Below the pieces are notes generated by a model. The model ran no database searches and had not been told where the DNA came from. It was given only the letters and a program-made list of their open reading frames with translations. Below, piece by piece: positions 10,128-19,085 of a DNA stretch of 64,000 nucleotides; positions within the stretch are counted from its first letter, which is position 1, and every line of letters starts with the position of its first letter. The stretch comes from Methylococcaceae bacterium (GTDB lineage: Bacteria; Pseudomonadota; Gammaproteobacteria; Methylococcales; Methylomonadaceae): positions 62,001-126,000 of the forward strand of contig SPJS01000061.1 in NCBI GenBank assembly GCA_006844705.1. The letters are read 5' to 3'. A program made the position numbers and the translations under genes.

Positions 10128-10167
10128 AATACCCCATTTTCAACGATTTGTTAAAAAATGGGGTATT
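10128..10167 (+). terminator. Inverted repeat after the CTERM gene, possible terminator
   Basis: A perfect 13-bp stem (AATACCCCATTTT at 10128-10140 pairs with AAAATGGGGTATT at 10155-10167) with a 14-base loop. It sits 39 bases after the stop codon. No long T run follows, so intrinsic termination is only plausible. An ATG that would lengthen the next gene falls inside this hairpin, which argues against using that start. Confidence 0.5.
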
Positions 10168-10271
10168 CATTCAATGCAAGTCTCATGGCGTTTACTGTTT
10201 GGTTTGTTAATCAAGCCAAACTTTTTTATCCAGCGTATTCTATCCAGCAGCATAAAATAGCATTAAAACGT

Positions 10272-10280
10272 TGCTATACT
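10272..10280 (+). promoter_or_regulatory. Candidate extended -10 promoter element
   Basis: TGCTATACT matches an extended -10 (TG, one base, TATACT) 27 bases before the ATG at 10308. No convincing -35 box is seen, which is compatible with an extended -10 promoter. Seen by eye only. Confidence 0.35.
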
Positions 10281-10307
10281 GTTTTTAGTCATCCCTCGGT
10301 TTCGCTT

Positions 10308-10799
10308 ATGCTTTCTTCTGCAATTCCATTTCATTCAGTCTCTATCACACCAAAGCCTGGTCAGGCTAGTGATGCAGAACACAAGCACGCTACCCACAAA
10401 ACAGACCAGGAGCTTACCACCGAAGAGGAAAAAATCGTCGCGCAAATGAAAGCGCGCGATAGCGAAGTCAAAACCCATGAGCAGGCACATATCAATGCTG
10501 CTGCCGGTTTATCTGTAAGTGGCCCCAGTTATACCTATGCAACCGGACCGGATGGTACAAAATACGCGATTGGCGGTGAAGTCAATATCGATGTGTCACC
10601 GGTTGAAGGTGATCCTGAAGCCACCGTCCGCAAGGCGGAGCAGATCAGACGCGCTGCACTCGCACCAGCGCAACCCTCCTCCCAGGATCATAAAGTTGCT
10701 GCGGGGGCTACGACTATGGCAACTAAAGCCAGAGCTGAGTTATTTGCACAAAATTCATCAGGATCAGAACCTGAAAATCACGTTGATTTTCTCGCCTGA
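10308..10799 (+). CDS. SprA-related putative metalloprotease (CJM1_0395-like)
   Basis: About 163 residues. After a polar N-terminus the core reads EEEKIVAQMKARDSEVKTHE followed by HEQAH, then a glycine-rich stretch (GPSYTYATGPDG, YAIGGEVNID) and a helical, alanine-rich tail. The HExxH-like HEQAH motif and flanking sequence match a widespread bacterial family annotated as SprA-related or putative metalloprotease; its activity is not proven. An upstream ATG at 10158 is in frame but lies in a hairpin, and a promoter-like box lies between the two starts, so I prefer 10308. Without a clear signal peptide it may be cytoplasmic. Confidence 0.75.
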   Translation: MLSSAIPFHSVSITPKPGQASDAEHKHATHKTDQELTTEEEKIVAQMKARDSEVKTHEQAHINAAAGLSVSGPSYTYATGPDGTKYAIGGEVNIDVSPVEGDPEATVRKAEQIRRAALAPAQPSSQDHKVAAGATTMATKARAELFAQNSSGSEPENHVDFLA

Positions 10800-11171
10800 T
10801 TAGCGTGTATACGTCGCAATCTCTCTGATATCATCAATTTTTTGCGCCAACCACACGCGATCAACATCAAAATCCGGCGTTTCATCTAATAAGGTTTTGT
10901 TGATATTTTCTAGCATTCCTTCTACATCCTGACCTTTGAGTACCAAAATTTCCGCATTGATCAATGCGGAGTCCAACGCAAGACGTTTAATATTTCTCTG
11001 GATATTGATAAACCCTTCTGAGCCAGATTTTTCTTGTCGCATCAATACAACGTTCTGGCCAATATTTTCCTCAACCAACGCTTTGCGAACTTCCAAACCT
11101 GCGAGCAATTCAGCAGTTGATGCTAAAACGTTTGTTGGTGTAGCTTCTGTCGTGTTTGTGTACATGATCAT
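10800..11171 (-). CDS. Small protein of unknown function, paralogue 1 of tandem pair
   Basis: About 123 residues, mostly helical, with no signal peptide or membrane segment. The ATG at 11171 (MIMYTN) is preceded by AGGAG at ideal spacing, so the longer in-frame start at 11195 is unlikely. It shares long blocks with the next gene: IKRLALDSALINAEI, KTLLDETPDFDVDR and a KxDDIREIA ending. I do not recognise the family. The sequence is acidic and rich in regularly spaced leucines, suggesting a small helical bundle or coiled coil. The stop codon directly abuts that of the convergent SprA-like gene. Confidence 0.75.
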   Translation of the reverse strand: MIMYTNTTEATPTNVLASTAELLAGLEVRKALVEENIGQNVVLMRQEKSGSEGFINIQRNIKRLALDSALINAEILVLKGQDVEGMLENINKTLLDETPDFDVDRVWLAQKIDDIREIATYTR

Positions 11172-11413
11172 GATATTCTCCTGAAAGTATGGCATTAAGC
11201 TTACAGGTGAAGGCTTACATCCGCAGTGAAGAGCTCCATATCGGATTTGAGAAATAATACCCTTTTCAACCGCGCAAACATTAAAAGTCGTTGATTACCC
11301 ATCAAAGGTCATCTTTAACAAGCTATGCCGAACGGCTCAGGTAGACAGCCTTCGTTTTCGACGACTACCCCGTTGCGACGACTATCCGTTGAAACCAATT
11401 ATGTAAGACTGTG

Positions 11414-11785
11414 TCAGCCTCCATAAACAGCAATTTCTCTAATATCATCCATTTTTTGAACCAACCACATCCGGTCCACATCAAAATCCGGCGTTTCATC
11501 CAGCAATGTCTTTTTGATATTCTGTAGAATACCTTCGACCTCTTGACCTTTTAATGCGCCAATTTCGGCATTAATTAACGCTGAATCCAAAGCCAGGCGT
11601 TTAATTTTGCGTTGAATATATTGAAACTCCTGAGTAAGAGGCCATTTTTTCTGCAAAAGCAAAACATTTTGACGCTTTTGTTCCTCCACCAATTCACTGC
11701 GAATTTGCAATCCAGCTAACATTTCAGGGGTAGAATAAAAAGTATTGGATTTTGAATGTTTAGTTGCTTCTGCACCCATCATCAT
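11414..11785 (-). CDS. Small protein of unknown function, paralogue 2 of tandem pair
   Basis: 123 residues, same length as its neighbour and clearly homologous over the whole length; the C-terminal half is nearly identical in blocks while residues 1-60 diverge more. AGGAG lies before ATG ATG ATG at 11785. The region upstream of each copy also looks related (GCTTACA, GCAGTGAAG, then TTGAGAAA about 30-90 bases before each gene), so the duplication seems to have included the leader. Separate leaders suggest separately controlled transcripts. Function unknown; the two might form a heteromer or be differently expressed versions of one protein. Confidence 0.75.
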   Translation of the reverse strand: MMMGAEATKHSKSNTFYSTPEMLAGLQIRSELVEEQKRQNVLLLQKKWPLTQEFQYIQRKIKRLALDSALINAEIGALKGQEVEGILQNIKKTLLDETPDFDVDRMWLVQKMDDIREIAVYGG

Positions 11786-11897
11786 GATGTTCTCCTATTG
11801 ATTTAGTAACAGCTTACAACCGGGAATGTCCAATTGCAGTGAAGTACTTCATAAGTAAATTGAGAAAAATCACCATTTTCTCCTACCTTCACACGTG

Positions 11898-12458
11898 CTA
11901 ATCACACCAGGGCCTATAGGTGGGATAAAAGGGGGAATATGGATAGCGACCATAATGAATTGACCCGAAGCCATACCTGTAATTACCACGATAATAAGGA
12001 TAATACGGGTGATAATAGGCGGGAGCGGGTTTATAAGCCGGCCAAATATGATATTCCGCAAGATCCACTAACGGTATGGCAATATCCCGCTGATCAACTT
12101 TCGTCATTTTCATTCCAATAAATGAACCCGCCACCGTAATTTCTGTATCCTTTTTGAAAATTTCAGGATCAAGAAACCCGCTGCTTTTGACACTAAAACG
12201 TCCACTGGCAGCCTGACTCAATTTAGGTCGACCATAATAGCCCAAAGGATAAGACATCACCTGAACAACTGTTTCATGCGCATCATTGTTAACCTCTATG
12301 ACAGTGCCTCCCCAGCGAACAGGGTAATTTTGATAGTGCTTGTTCTGCTCACTTACTTGACCAGGTTGTATATCAACGGTCGGCGGGGTTTTGATATTGA
12401 CAGGTAAATTAGAACAGGCCTGTATCAATAGCAATCCAACGATCCAAATGGGCTTCAT
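11898..12458 (-). CDS. Slp-family outer membrane lipoprotein
   Basis: 186 residues with a short lipoprotein signal (LLIQAC, Cys15), so it should be lipidated and sent to the outer membrane. The middle reads VRWGGTVIEV, VQVMSYPLGYYGRP, SSGFLDPEIFKKDTEITVAG, matching the Slp/YeaY family of starvation-induced lipoproteins. The last 45 residues are extremely rich in tyrosine, proline, histidine and arginine (repeated YYPYY- and YPYSP-like blocks), a low-complexity tail that Slp relatives often have in shorter form. Monocistronic; role likely in envelope stability under stress. Confidence 0.85.
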   Translation of the reverse strand: MKPIWIVGLLLIQACSNLPVNIKTPPTVDIQPGQVSEQNKHYQNYPVRWGGTVIEVNNDAHETVVQVMSYPLGYYGRPKLSQAASGRFSVKSSGFLDPEIFKKDTEITVAGSFIGMKMTKVDQRDIAIPLVDLAEYHIWPAYKPAPAYYHPYYPYYRGNYRYGFGSIHYGRYPYSPFYPTYRPWCD

Positions 12459-12720
12459 GATTTTCCCCTTTCACTTAATGTGTGTTAACGACTGTCATCA
12501 GAAACAGGAAAAAGTTAACTTCCTTTTCTTTTTCTCAATTACTGATCACCATCGACAATTAATAGTTCCTTTTCATTATCTGGTCAGCGCCGTAAAAGGG
12601 TTCTTCTCATATTTTTTAAGTGAATTATTTACTTACGGTTTTGTACTAAACGTTTAGGATCTACTATGTAATTTGGTTAAAGCTAAGTTTGCACCCATCA
12701 AAAATCTAAAGGTAATCATC

Positions 12721-14352
12721 ATGAATGAAAATACTTTACAAAAAAACAGAAGTTTTGACGGTCGAAACAATAATGTAAAACACCCTGAATGGGGTTCTGC
12801 AGGAACCGTATTGTTACGCCAAGGGGATGCTGAATATGATCATAATGACCTAAGCCCCAGAACAGTAAATCCCAGGCTTATCAGTAATACAATTTGTGCC
12901 GCACGCGACATCCCCAGTGAAAATAATTTAACTGACTTCACTTGGGCCTGGGGACAGTTTCTAGATCATGAAATCGATCTCAGTCCGGAAAGTGAAAGCG
13001 AAACGATGAATATTAACATCCCTGAGGGCGTACACGTCCCCGACGGCGTCGAACCACAAGGGGCTCATATTCCATTCAAACGCTCTGAACATAAACTTAA
13101 AGAAATATTTAAGTGTATTGAATTTGATTGGCTTGATTTCCTTGGCTGGTTTGATGATGACAGCTGCGATGGATCAAATAGAGAACAAATCAATGTGCTA
13201 TCAGCTTATGTCGATGGCGCTAATGTTTACGGTGCCAACTGTAAGCGAGCCACTGCGCTACGTCGCCTGGATGGTTCTGGCAAACTGAAAACAGAATACT
13301 CACCTTCTGGTGATTTGTTGCCTAAAAATCCTGGAGGCCTGAATAATGCGAAGGTGCCTCCTCATGCACCTGATGAACGATTCTATCTGGCGGGCGATGT
13401 CAGAGCGAATGAACACGCCGTGCTTACCAGCATGCACACCTTGTTCGTGCGTGAACACAACCGTTTGTGTGATGAAATTGTGCAACGCTTTCCTGAGCAT
13501 TTCTCATACAACCAGAAACACCTGCTTGATGAAGCGGTCTACCAAGCTGCGCGTAAGGTTGTAGGAGCTTGCATGCAAGTCATCACTTATGAGGAGTTTT
13601 TACCCGCCTTATTGGGTGATGATGCCTTGCCTGACTACTGTGGCTACAATCCACATATAAATGCAGGAATTATGAATGAATTTTCCACCGCATTTTATCG
13701 TCTTGGTCATAGCATGTTGAGTGAAACCATTATTTTGGGTGGGAGACATCGCGGTGAAGAACTGCTAAGAAATCTGTTTTTCAATCCCGAACGCGTTGAA
13801 AACTCTGGCATTGAAACATTTTTAACAGGGCTGCATGACCACAAAATGCAACGCATAGATCGACATATTATCGATAGTGTTAGAAACTTTCTGTTTAACC
13901 CGCCAGGCAGCCCTGCCCTAAATATGTTCCTGGACCTTGCGTCATTAAATATCCAACGCGGTCGCGATCATGGTTTACCCGGTTACAACACCTGTCGAAC
14001 TGCTTATGGTTTATCACACAAAGATTCTTTCGCAGACATAAGTTCAGACCCTGAAACTCAACAGGCTTTGGCTCAAGTTTACACCAATGTCGATGAAATC
14101 GACCCCTGGATAGGCGGGTTGGTAGAAGACCATGTGCCGGGTAAAGCGGTAGGTGAACTTATTGCAGCTGCTTTAAGCGAGCAGTTTATCCGCTTGCGCG
14201 ATGGCGATCGTTTTTGGTGGCAGAATGACCCGGATTTCATCTTATCTTCTGAAGGGATGGGGAAAGAAGTCGCCACTACAACGTTAAGTCACATCTTGAA
14301 TAGAAATTTGAATGGTGTAGATTTCCCCGAAGATGTGTTTCATTTAGGCTAA
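12721..14352 (+). CDS. Animal-type haem peroxidase
   Basis: 543 residues, a single An_peroxidase domain as in the peroxidase-cyclooxygenase superfamily. The distal side is WAWGQFLDHEIDL (Gln79, His83), the catalytic arginine region is LFVREHNRLC, the proximal histidine is in FYRLGHSML, and LNIQRGRDHGLPGYN is the family signature near the C-terminus. It should oxidise halides or organic donors with hydrogen peroxide. No signal peptide is visible, so it is cytoplasmic or exported without a cleaved signal. Start at 12721 chosen for AAAGG 8 bases upstream; an in-frame ATG lies at 12673. Monocistronic; sporadic in bacteria. Confidence 0.92.
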   Translation: MNENTLQKNRSFDGRNNNVKHPEWGSAGTVLLRQGDAEYDHNDLSPRTVNPRLISNTICAARDIPSENNLTDFTWAWGQFLDHEIDLSPESESETMNINIPEGVHVPDGVEPQGAHIPFKRSEHKLKEIFKCIEFDWLDFLGWFDDDSCDGSNREQINVLSAYVDGANVYGANCKRATALRRLDGSGKLKTEYSPSGDLLPKNPGGLNNAKVPPHAPDERFYLAGDVRANEHAVLTSMHTLFVREHNRLCDEIVQRFPEHFSYNQKHLLDEAVYQAARKVVGACMQVITYEEFLPALLGDDALPDYCGYNPHINAGIMNEFSTAFYRLGHSMLSETIILGGRHRGEELLRNLFFNPERVENSGIETFLTGLHDHKMQRIDRHIIDSVRNFLFNPPGSPALNMFLDLASLNIQRGRDHGLPGYNTCRTAYGLSHKDSFADISSDPETQQALAQVYTNVDEIDPWIGGLVEDHVPGKAVGELIAAALSEQFIRLRDGDRFWWQNDPDFILSSEGMGKEVATTTLSHILNRNLNGVDFPEDVFHLG

Positions 14353-14379
14353 GCGACCTGTAGTAAACAGGCAGCCCCA

Positions 14380-14643
14380 TCACTCGCGCAGGAACATCAC
14401 CGCAAATCCCACGCCCTGTTCAACTCTGATCACCGTCACCGTTTGAACAGGTGCACCTTCAAACTCCAGGGTTTGAACACTTAATTGATCTCCCTCTTTA
14501 TATGTAATTTCCTGCTTTAAATGTATAAATAGTCCGGTTTCAGAAAAATCACGTAACCTTGCCGTTACTGATTCTCCTGAAGTTGTCGTTACTTTCACAT
14601 CTGCAAAATGTTTTAATCGGGGGTACTTTCTATGATCAGCCAT
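14380..14643 (-). CDS. PilZ domain protein
   Basis: 87 residues forming a single PilZ domain. The cyclic-di-GMP binding signature is present as RKYPR (RxxxR, residues 5-9) and DFSETG (D-x-S-x-x-G, about residues 32-37). Stand-alone PilZ proteins are c-di-GMP receptors that act through protein partners in motility, exopolysaccharide or secretion control; the partner here is unknown. The gene ends the transcription unit of the BrkB gene, one base downstream of it, which suggests co-expression. Confidence 0.9.
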   Translation of the reverse strand: MADHRKYPRLKHFADVKVTTTSGESVTARLRDFSETGLFIHLKQEITYKEGDQLSVQTLEFEGAPVQTVTVIRVEQGVGFAVMFLRE

Positions 14644-14644
14644 C

Positions 14645-15970
14645 TCATAAACTCAAATCCATATCCTTTAATAATAGATTGGTCTGGCTATTTTTAAATT
14701 CTAAATTTACTTTTTCCAACATTTCATAGTAAGGAGCCAATGCTTCTGTATCCGGCAGGGCATTGTTTCCTGAAATTTCGAGTGCTTTAATAATGGTAAA
14801 TACCGTCATGCTGTTGATGTCATAACCAGGCTGATATTGAACAGACTCGACATCTTGACCATTAATCGCAACCACTAAATGTCCATCCAGCAATGAATAC
14901 AAGGTATGTTTCACCACGGAAAGTGGCAATTCCAGCATGCGACTGATGTCATCCGCATTTAACGCGGGTTCTCCATGACTGAATCTATTGATAATTAAAT
15001 GCATCACCCGCAGCGCAATCGCCTTTCTAATTGACAGGCTTAAATCTGAAAAGCGTTCATTGTGACAATAGCTGGCATAATTTTGAATATAAAATGCAAC
15101 CTGACATCCCATTAACACGACCGACCAACAAATTTGCAACCACACCAGAAATAACGGCAAAGCAGCAAAACTACCGTAAATCGCGTTATAACTGGACGCA
15201 CCAATCTGCAAGGTCAAATAGGCCCATTGCACCATCTGATAGGCTACCCCTGTAACGCCCCCTGCGATAAACCCGGCTTTGAGCGAAATCTGGCGATTGG
15301 GAATAAACAAAAAAATAAAACTGAATAACAATGCCATTATCACGATTGGCAAACACCCCAGACCAAGTGCAACCAGTTGTTTGCCTGCCTCATGCAAATT
15401 GATCACATCCATCAGGTGGGTTAACTGGGTTTTAATCAAGACCGTTAAACTGCCGGATGTAATCAGTAACACAGGTGCCAACATCATAATAGATAAATAA
15501 TCCGTCACTTTTCGTGCCAGCGAACGCCCTTTTTCAATCTTCCAGATATGGTTGAATGATTCTTCAATATTGCCAATCACCTTGATCACGGTCCAGAGCA
15601 AAACCGCCACACCAATACCAGCAACTACACCGCCTTGGGTATTGGCCAGCATGTTTTCAGCAAATTCAATCAGCTGCAGCATTAAACCGCCTTGCTGTGG
15701 ATTTTTATCAACCAATTCTTCTCGCAACATGCTTTCAAAACCAAAGCCCTTGGCGATACCAAACAACAGGGCTATCACCGGCACAATGGATAACAAAGTA
15801 AACAACGTCAATGCCGCAGCACGCAAACTGCACAAGTCCTTAACAAAGCCATACACCGACAATAATAAAATGCGCGCTGATTTAATCATTACACCCCGAG
15901 CACCGGCTAATTCAGACTCTGGAATCAACCAGATCTGATCACTAAAAAAATCTTTAGATTTGCTTATCAT
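14645..15970 (-). CDS. YihY/BrkB family inner membrane protein
   Basis: About 441 residues with around six hydrophobic segments in the first 300 residues, then a soluble C-terminal domain of about 130 residues resembling a winged helix. The RAAALTLFTLLSIVPVIALL and WTVIKVIGNIEESFNHIW stretches are typical of the BrkB/YihY (UPF0761) family, once wrongly called RNase BN. Function is unclear; transporter-like roles have been proposed. Start set at 15970; an upstream in-frame start at 16024 would overlap the promoter region of the divergent cytochrome gene. Probably cotranscribed with the PilZ gene. Confidence 0.88.
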   Translation of the reverse strand: MISKSKDFFSDQIWLIPESELAGARGVMIKSARILLLSVYGFVKDLCSLRAAALTLFTLLSIVPVIALLFGIAKGFGFESMLREELVDKNPQQGGLMLQLIEFAENMLANTQGGVVAGIGVAVLLWTVIKVIGNIEESFNHIWKIEKGRSLARKVTDYLSIMMLAPVLLITSGSLTVLIKTQLTHLMDVINLHEAGKQLVALGLGCLPIVIMALLFSFIFLFIPNRQISLKAGFIAGGVTGVAYQMVQWAYLTLQIGASSYNAIYGSFAALPLFLVWLQICWSVVLMGCQVAFYIQNYASYCHNERFSDLSLSIRKAIALRVMHLIINRFSHGEPALNADDISRMLELPLSVVKHTLYSLLDGHLVVAINGQDVESVQYQPGYDINSMTVFTIIKALEISGNNALPDTEALAPYYEMLEKVNLEFKNSQTNLLLKDMDLSL

Positions 15971-16048
15971 GGGAAAAACATCCGTGATTACGTGAAAGTT
16001 TAAAACTATGTTAGGGTACCGCATATCTTGAGAATTGAGGACACCTTG

Positions 16049-16837
16049 ATGATGGCTTTTTTTCGCATACCCACTTTCTTGCTGTTGACCCTACTGCCCG
16101 GTTTAGCCTGGGCTAACGCATGGCCCACCCTCAATATCACTGAATTACTCAAAAGCACCCCACTAATCAGTCACGCCATCACTATTCAACATGACCCTGT
16201 TTATCAGGCTGAAAAACAATACAGCGCTTATGCATTAAAAGAAATCTTGGACGTTTTAGGTCAAAACTATCCTGGAGAAAAACAAAAAGCCGTGCTGATA
16301 TTTACCGCCAGTGATGGCTATCAAAGCACCTTGCCCTACCCTGATGCGGTTAAAGAAAAAGGCTATGTAGCCTATCAGGACATAGATGCAGAACAATCCC
16401 AATGGCTACCCTTTGCCAGAGGCAAAAAACAAAAAACCCCTGCGCCTTTTTATTTAGTCTGGCAAAACCCTGGTTTGAGCGAATGGCAATACCCCTGGCC
16501 CTACCAGCTGACCCACATTTCAATGCAACCGACGACGAGCTACTATTCCGCCATAGCTCCAACACAAGCTTCCGCACAACACCAAAATGGCTTTGAACTG
16601 ATCACCCGCTATTGTTTACGTTGCCACAAGATCAAAGATACCGGCGGCAATGTGGGGCCCGCTTTTGATCAACCTGTTCATGTCACAGCTCGCTATGACA
16701 CCGACATGCTGAATACCATCATTCTGGATGCACCCAGCGTATTTTCTTCCACCAAAATGCCGGCTTTTAACTCCATTCTGTCTACAGAAGATGTTCAGGA
16801 TATATTGCTCTATATGAAATTACTCGAAGAGTATTAA
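16049..16837 (+). CDS. Periplasmic cytochrome c with N-terminal molybdopterin-oxidoreductase-like domain
   Basis: 262 residues. Signal peptide (LLLTLLPGLAWANA), then a domain of about 145 residues whose pattern (YALKEILDVLG, LIFTASDGYQSTLPY, GYVAYQDID, PFYLVW, WPYQLTHI) resembles the small sulfite-oxidase-like fold, without a visible cofactor cysteine. The last 75 residues are a class I cytochrome c with CLRCH and a methionine in TKMPAF as the likely sixth ligand. It is thus a one-haem periplasmic electron carrier fused to a sensor- or binding-like domain. GAGG precedes ATG 16049; an upstream TTG at 16028 is less likely. Confidence 0.75.
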   Translation: MMAFFRIPTFLLLTLLPGLAWANAWPTLNITELLKSTPLISHAITIQHDPVYQAEKQYSAYALKEILDVLGQNYPGEKQKAVLIFTASDGYQSTLPYPDAVKEKGYVAYQDIDAEQSQWLPFARGKKQKTPAPFYLVWQNPGLSEWQYPWPYQLTHISMQPTTSYYSAIAPTQASAQHQNGFELITRYCLRCHKIKDTGGNVGPAFDQPVHVTARYDTDMLNTIILDAPSVFSSTKMPAFNSILSTEDVQDILLYMKLLEEY

Positions 16838-16979
16838 TTTAATCAATTATACCCATACTTCCCTGATGCCCTCATCAACATCATTTATTGGATATACGCA
16901 AATTTTCTACAATTTCAGCATAGTAAGCCTGCCGGTTAACCGTTAGAATATGCGGTTTTTTTAGTTATCGATAATTCGC

Positions 16980-18689
16980 ATGAGAACCTCGCAATTTCCA
17001 CTGAGTACGGTTAAAGAAGTCCCTGCAGATGCAGAAATCGCCAGCCATAAATTAATGATCCGTGCCGGGCTGATCCGCAAACTGGCGGCCGGGTTATATA
17101 CCTGGTTGCCATTGGGCCTGCGGGTTTTACGCAAGGTGGAAACCATCGTTCGCGAGGAAATGCAAAACGCCGGGGCGCTGGAAGTGCTGATGCCTTCCCT
17201 GCAACCGGCGGAATTATGGCAGGAAACCGGCCGTTGGGAGCTGTACGGCCCCGAACTGGCACGTCTGCAGGATCGTCACGAACGTGACTTTTGCCTGGGG
17301 CCTACGCACGAGGAAATCATCACCGATCTGGCACGGAACGAGCTGAAAAGCTACAAGCAGCTGCCAATTTGTTATTACCAGATCCAGACCAAAATCCGCG
17401 ATGAAATTCGTCCACGCTTTGGCGTGATGCGTTCGCGCGAATTCATTATGAAAGACGCCTATTCATTTCATCTGGATCAGGTCTCTTTGCAGCAAACCTA
17501 TGATGTCATGTATCAGGCCTACACAAATATATTCAACCGCTTTGGCTTAAAGTTTCGTGCGGTGATTGCTGATTCCGGCTCAATTGGCGGCGCGATTTCG
17601 CATGAATTTCATGTGCTTGCGGATTCCGGCGAGGATGCTATCGCCTTCTCCGATCAAAGTGACTACGCCGCTAATATTGAAAAAGCCGAAGCTGTTGCCC
17701 CTGCTGACCATCGTGCAGCCGCCACACAATCACTGGAAAAAGCCGCCACCCCTGATCAACACAGTATTGATGACGTCAGCGCCTTTTTTTCTATCCGTGC
17801 CGAACAGTGCCTGAAAACCTTGATCGTTAAAGGCGAAGAGGATGAGCTAATCGCGCTGCTGCTGCGTGGTGATCATGACTTGAATGAATTGAAAGCGGAA
17901 AAAATCGCAAGCATCGCCTCCCCGCTGCAATTTGCCAGTGATGAAGAAATTGTGGCGGCCTGTGGCTGCAAACCCGGCTCCATCGGCCCGCTGGGACTGG
18001 ATATTAAAACCCTTGCCGACCGCAGCATAAGCAATATGGCAAACTTTGTCTGCGGGGCCAATGAAGACGGCTTTCATTTTAAGGGCGTTAACTGGGATCG
18101 CGATTTGCCCTTCCCTCCCCAGATTGAAGACCTGCGCACTGTCGCCGATGGCGATGTCAGTCCGGACGGTAACGGAACATTAAGCATCGCCCGCGGTATT
18201 GAAGTCGGCCATATTTTTCAGCTGGGTACCAAATACAGTGAAGCGATGCAGGCCGGGATTACCAATGAAGCCGGTAAAAACCAGATCATGATCATGGGGT
18301 GTTACGGTATCGGCATTACCCGCGTGGTGGCCGCCGCCATTGAACAGGGACATGATGACAACGGCATCATCTGGCCAAACGAACTGGCACCGTTTCAAGT
18401 GGCGCTGTGCCCAATGAACATGCATAAATCTGAACGTCTGCGTGAAGCCGCCGAAAAAATCTACGCCGATTTGACGACTGCTGGCATTGATGTGTTATTC
18501 GATGATCGTAAAGTGCGTGCTGGTTTCATGTTCTCGGATATGGAACTGATCGGCATACCGCACAGGATAGTGCTGGGTGACAAGGGGCTGGACAAGGGCC
18601 TGGCAGAATACAGGGCCAGAACGTCTTCAGAGAATCAGGATATTCAGCTGGATGACGTGGTTACATTCATAAAACAGCAATTGGCCTAA
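16980..18689 (+). CDS. proS: Prolyl-tRNA synthetase, bacterial type
   Basis: Class II aminoacyl-tRNA synthetase of 569 residues. Motif 1 region is [15 protein letters not shown], motif 2 contains [14 protein letters not shown] and [20 protein letters not shown], and motif 3 is [17 protein letters not shown]. The insertion between motifs 2 and 3 (about residues 225-380) is the YbaK-like editing domain that deacylates Ala-tRNA(Pro), and an anticodon-binding domain ends the protein ([21 protein letters not shown]). Length is normal for the bacterial form. Monocistronic; a strong terminator follows. Confidence 0.98.
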   Translation: MRTSQFPLSTVKEVPADAEIASHKLMIRAGLIRKLAAGLYTWLPLGLRVLRKVETIVREEMQNAGALEVLMPSLQPAELWQETGRWELYGPELARLQDRHERDFCLGPTHEEIITDLARNELKSYKQLPICYYQIQTKIRDEIRPRFGVMRSREFIMKDAYSFHLDQVSLQQTYDVMYQAYTNIFNRFGLKFRAVIADSGSIGGAISHEFHVLADSGEDAIAFSDQSDYAANIEKAEAVAPADHRAAATQSLEKAATPDQHSIDDVSAFFSIRAEQCLKTLIVKGEEDELIALLLRGDHDLNELKAEKIASIASPLQFASDEEIVAACGCKPGSIGPLGLDIKTLADRSISNMANFVCGANEDGFHFKGVNWDRDLPFPPQIEDLRTVADGDVSPDGNGTLSIARGIEVGHIFQLGTKYSEAMQAGITNEAGKNQIMIMGCYGIGITRVVAAAIEQGHDDNGIIWPNELAPFQVALCPMNMHKSERLREAAEKIYADLTTAGIDVLFDDRKVRAGFMFSDMELIGIPHRIVLGDKGLDKGLAEYRARTSSENQDIQLDDVVTFIKQQLA

Positions 18690-18726
18690 ACGTTACGCAA
18701 CAGTTCAGTCGATGTGCTGTACACAC

Positions 18727-18759
18727 AAAAAACCCCGGTGTATGCCGGGGTTTTTGTTT
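18727..18759 (+). terminator. Bidirectional rho-independent terminator
   Basis: Stem AAAACCCCGG with CCGGGGTTTT and a 6-base loop (TGTATG), with A residues on the left and TTTTTGTTT on the right. It therefore works for both proS on the plus strand and the rubredoxin gene on the minus strand, which meet here. Confidence 0.92.
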
Positions 18760-18764
18760 GCAGA

Positions 18765-18932
18765 TCAGATTTGTCTGAACATCACCTTCATCGCACCACA
18801 TTTAGGGCATTCCCAATCTTCAGGAACATCTTCCCATTTTGTGCCTGGTGCTATTCCACTGCTTGGATCACCTTTTTCTTCATCATAAATGTGACCGCAG
18901 GTTTTACATTTAAATTTTCTAAATTCAGCCAT
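18765..18932 (-). CDS. Rubredoxin
   Basis: A 55-residue protein found by translating the minus strand. It reads MAEFRKFKCKTCGHIYDEEK, then GDPSSGIAPGTKWEDVPEDW, then ECPKCGAMKVMFRQI. The two CxxC knuckles (CKTCG near residue 9, CPKCG near residue 42), the aromatic residues around them, and PGTKWEDVPEDWECP are diagnostic of one-iron rubredoxin. It is a cytoplasmic one-electron carrier that can serve peroxide or superoxide reductases or hydroxylases; no such partner is adjacent. AAGGA lies 6-7 bases before the ATG. The terminator at 18727-18759 directly follows the gene. Confidence 0.95.
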   Translation of the reverse strand: MAEFRKFKCKTCGHIYDEEKGDPSSGIAPGTKWEDVPEDWECPKCGAMKVMFRQI

Positions 18933-19085
18933 TGTTATTCCTTAGTTTGGATAAAAAGCGGTTTGATTTTAGCTTATGGCTTTTAACAAAAAAACCCTGA
19001 ATTGTTTACGACTTTTATGCCAGCCTGTTTAACCCGGCACTTCCCGCCACTCACACTTGTCCAAGATTTTATTTGATCATTTATT

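Noticed and set aside
10158-10307. Longer start for the SprA-like gene at 10158
   Set aside because: The ATG lies inside the inverted repeat that follows the previous gene, and an extended -10 box lies between it and the better start at 10308.
11196-11413. Short direct repeats (CGACTACCCC / CGACTATCC) between the paralogue genes, considered as a CRISPR-like array
   Set aside because: Only two irregular units are present, with no constant spacer length and no cas gene nearby.
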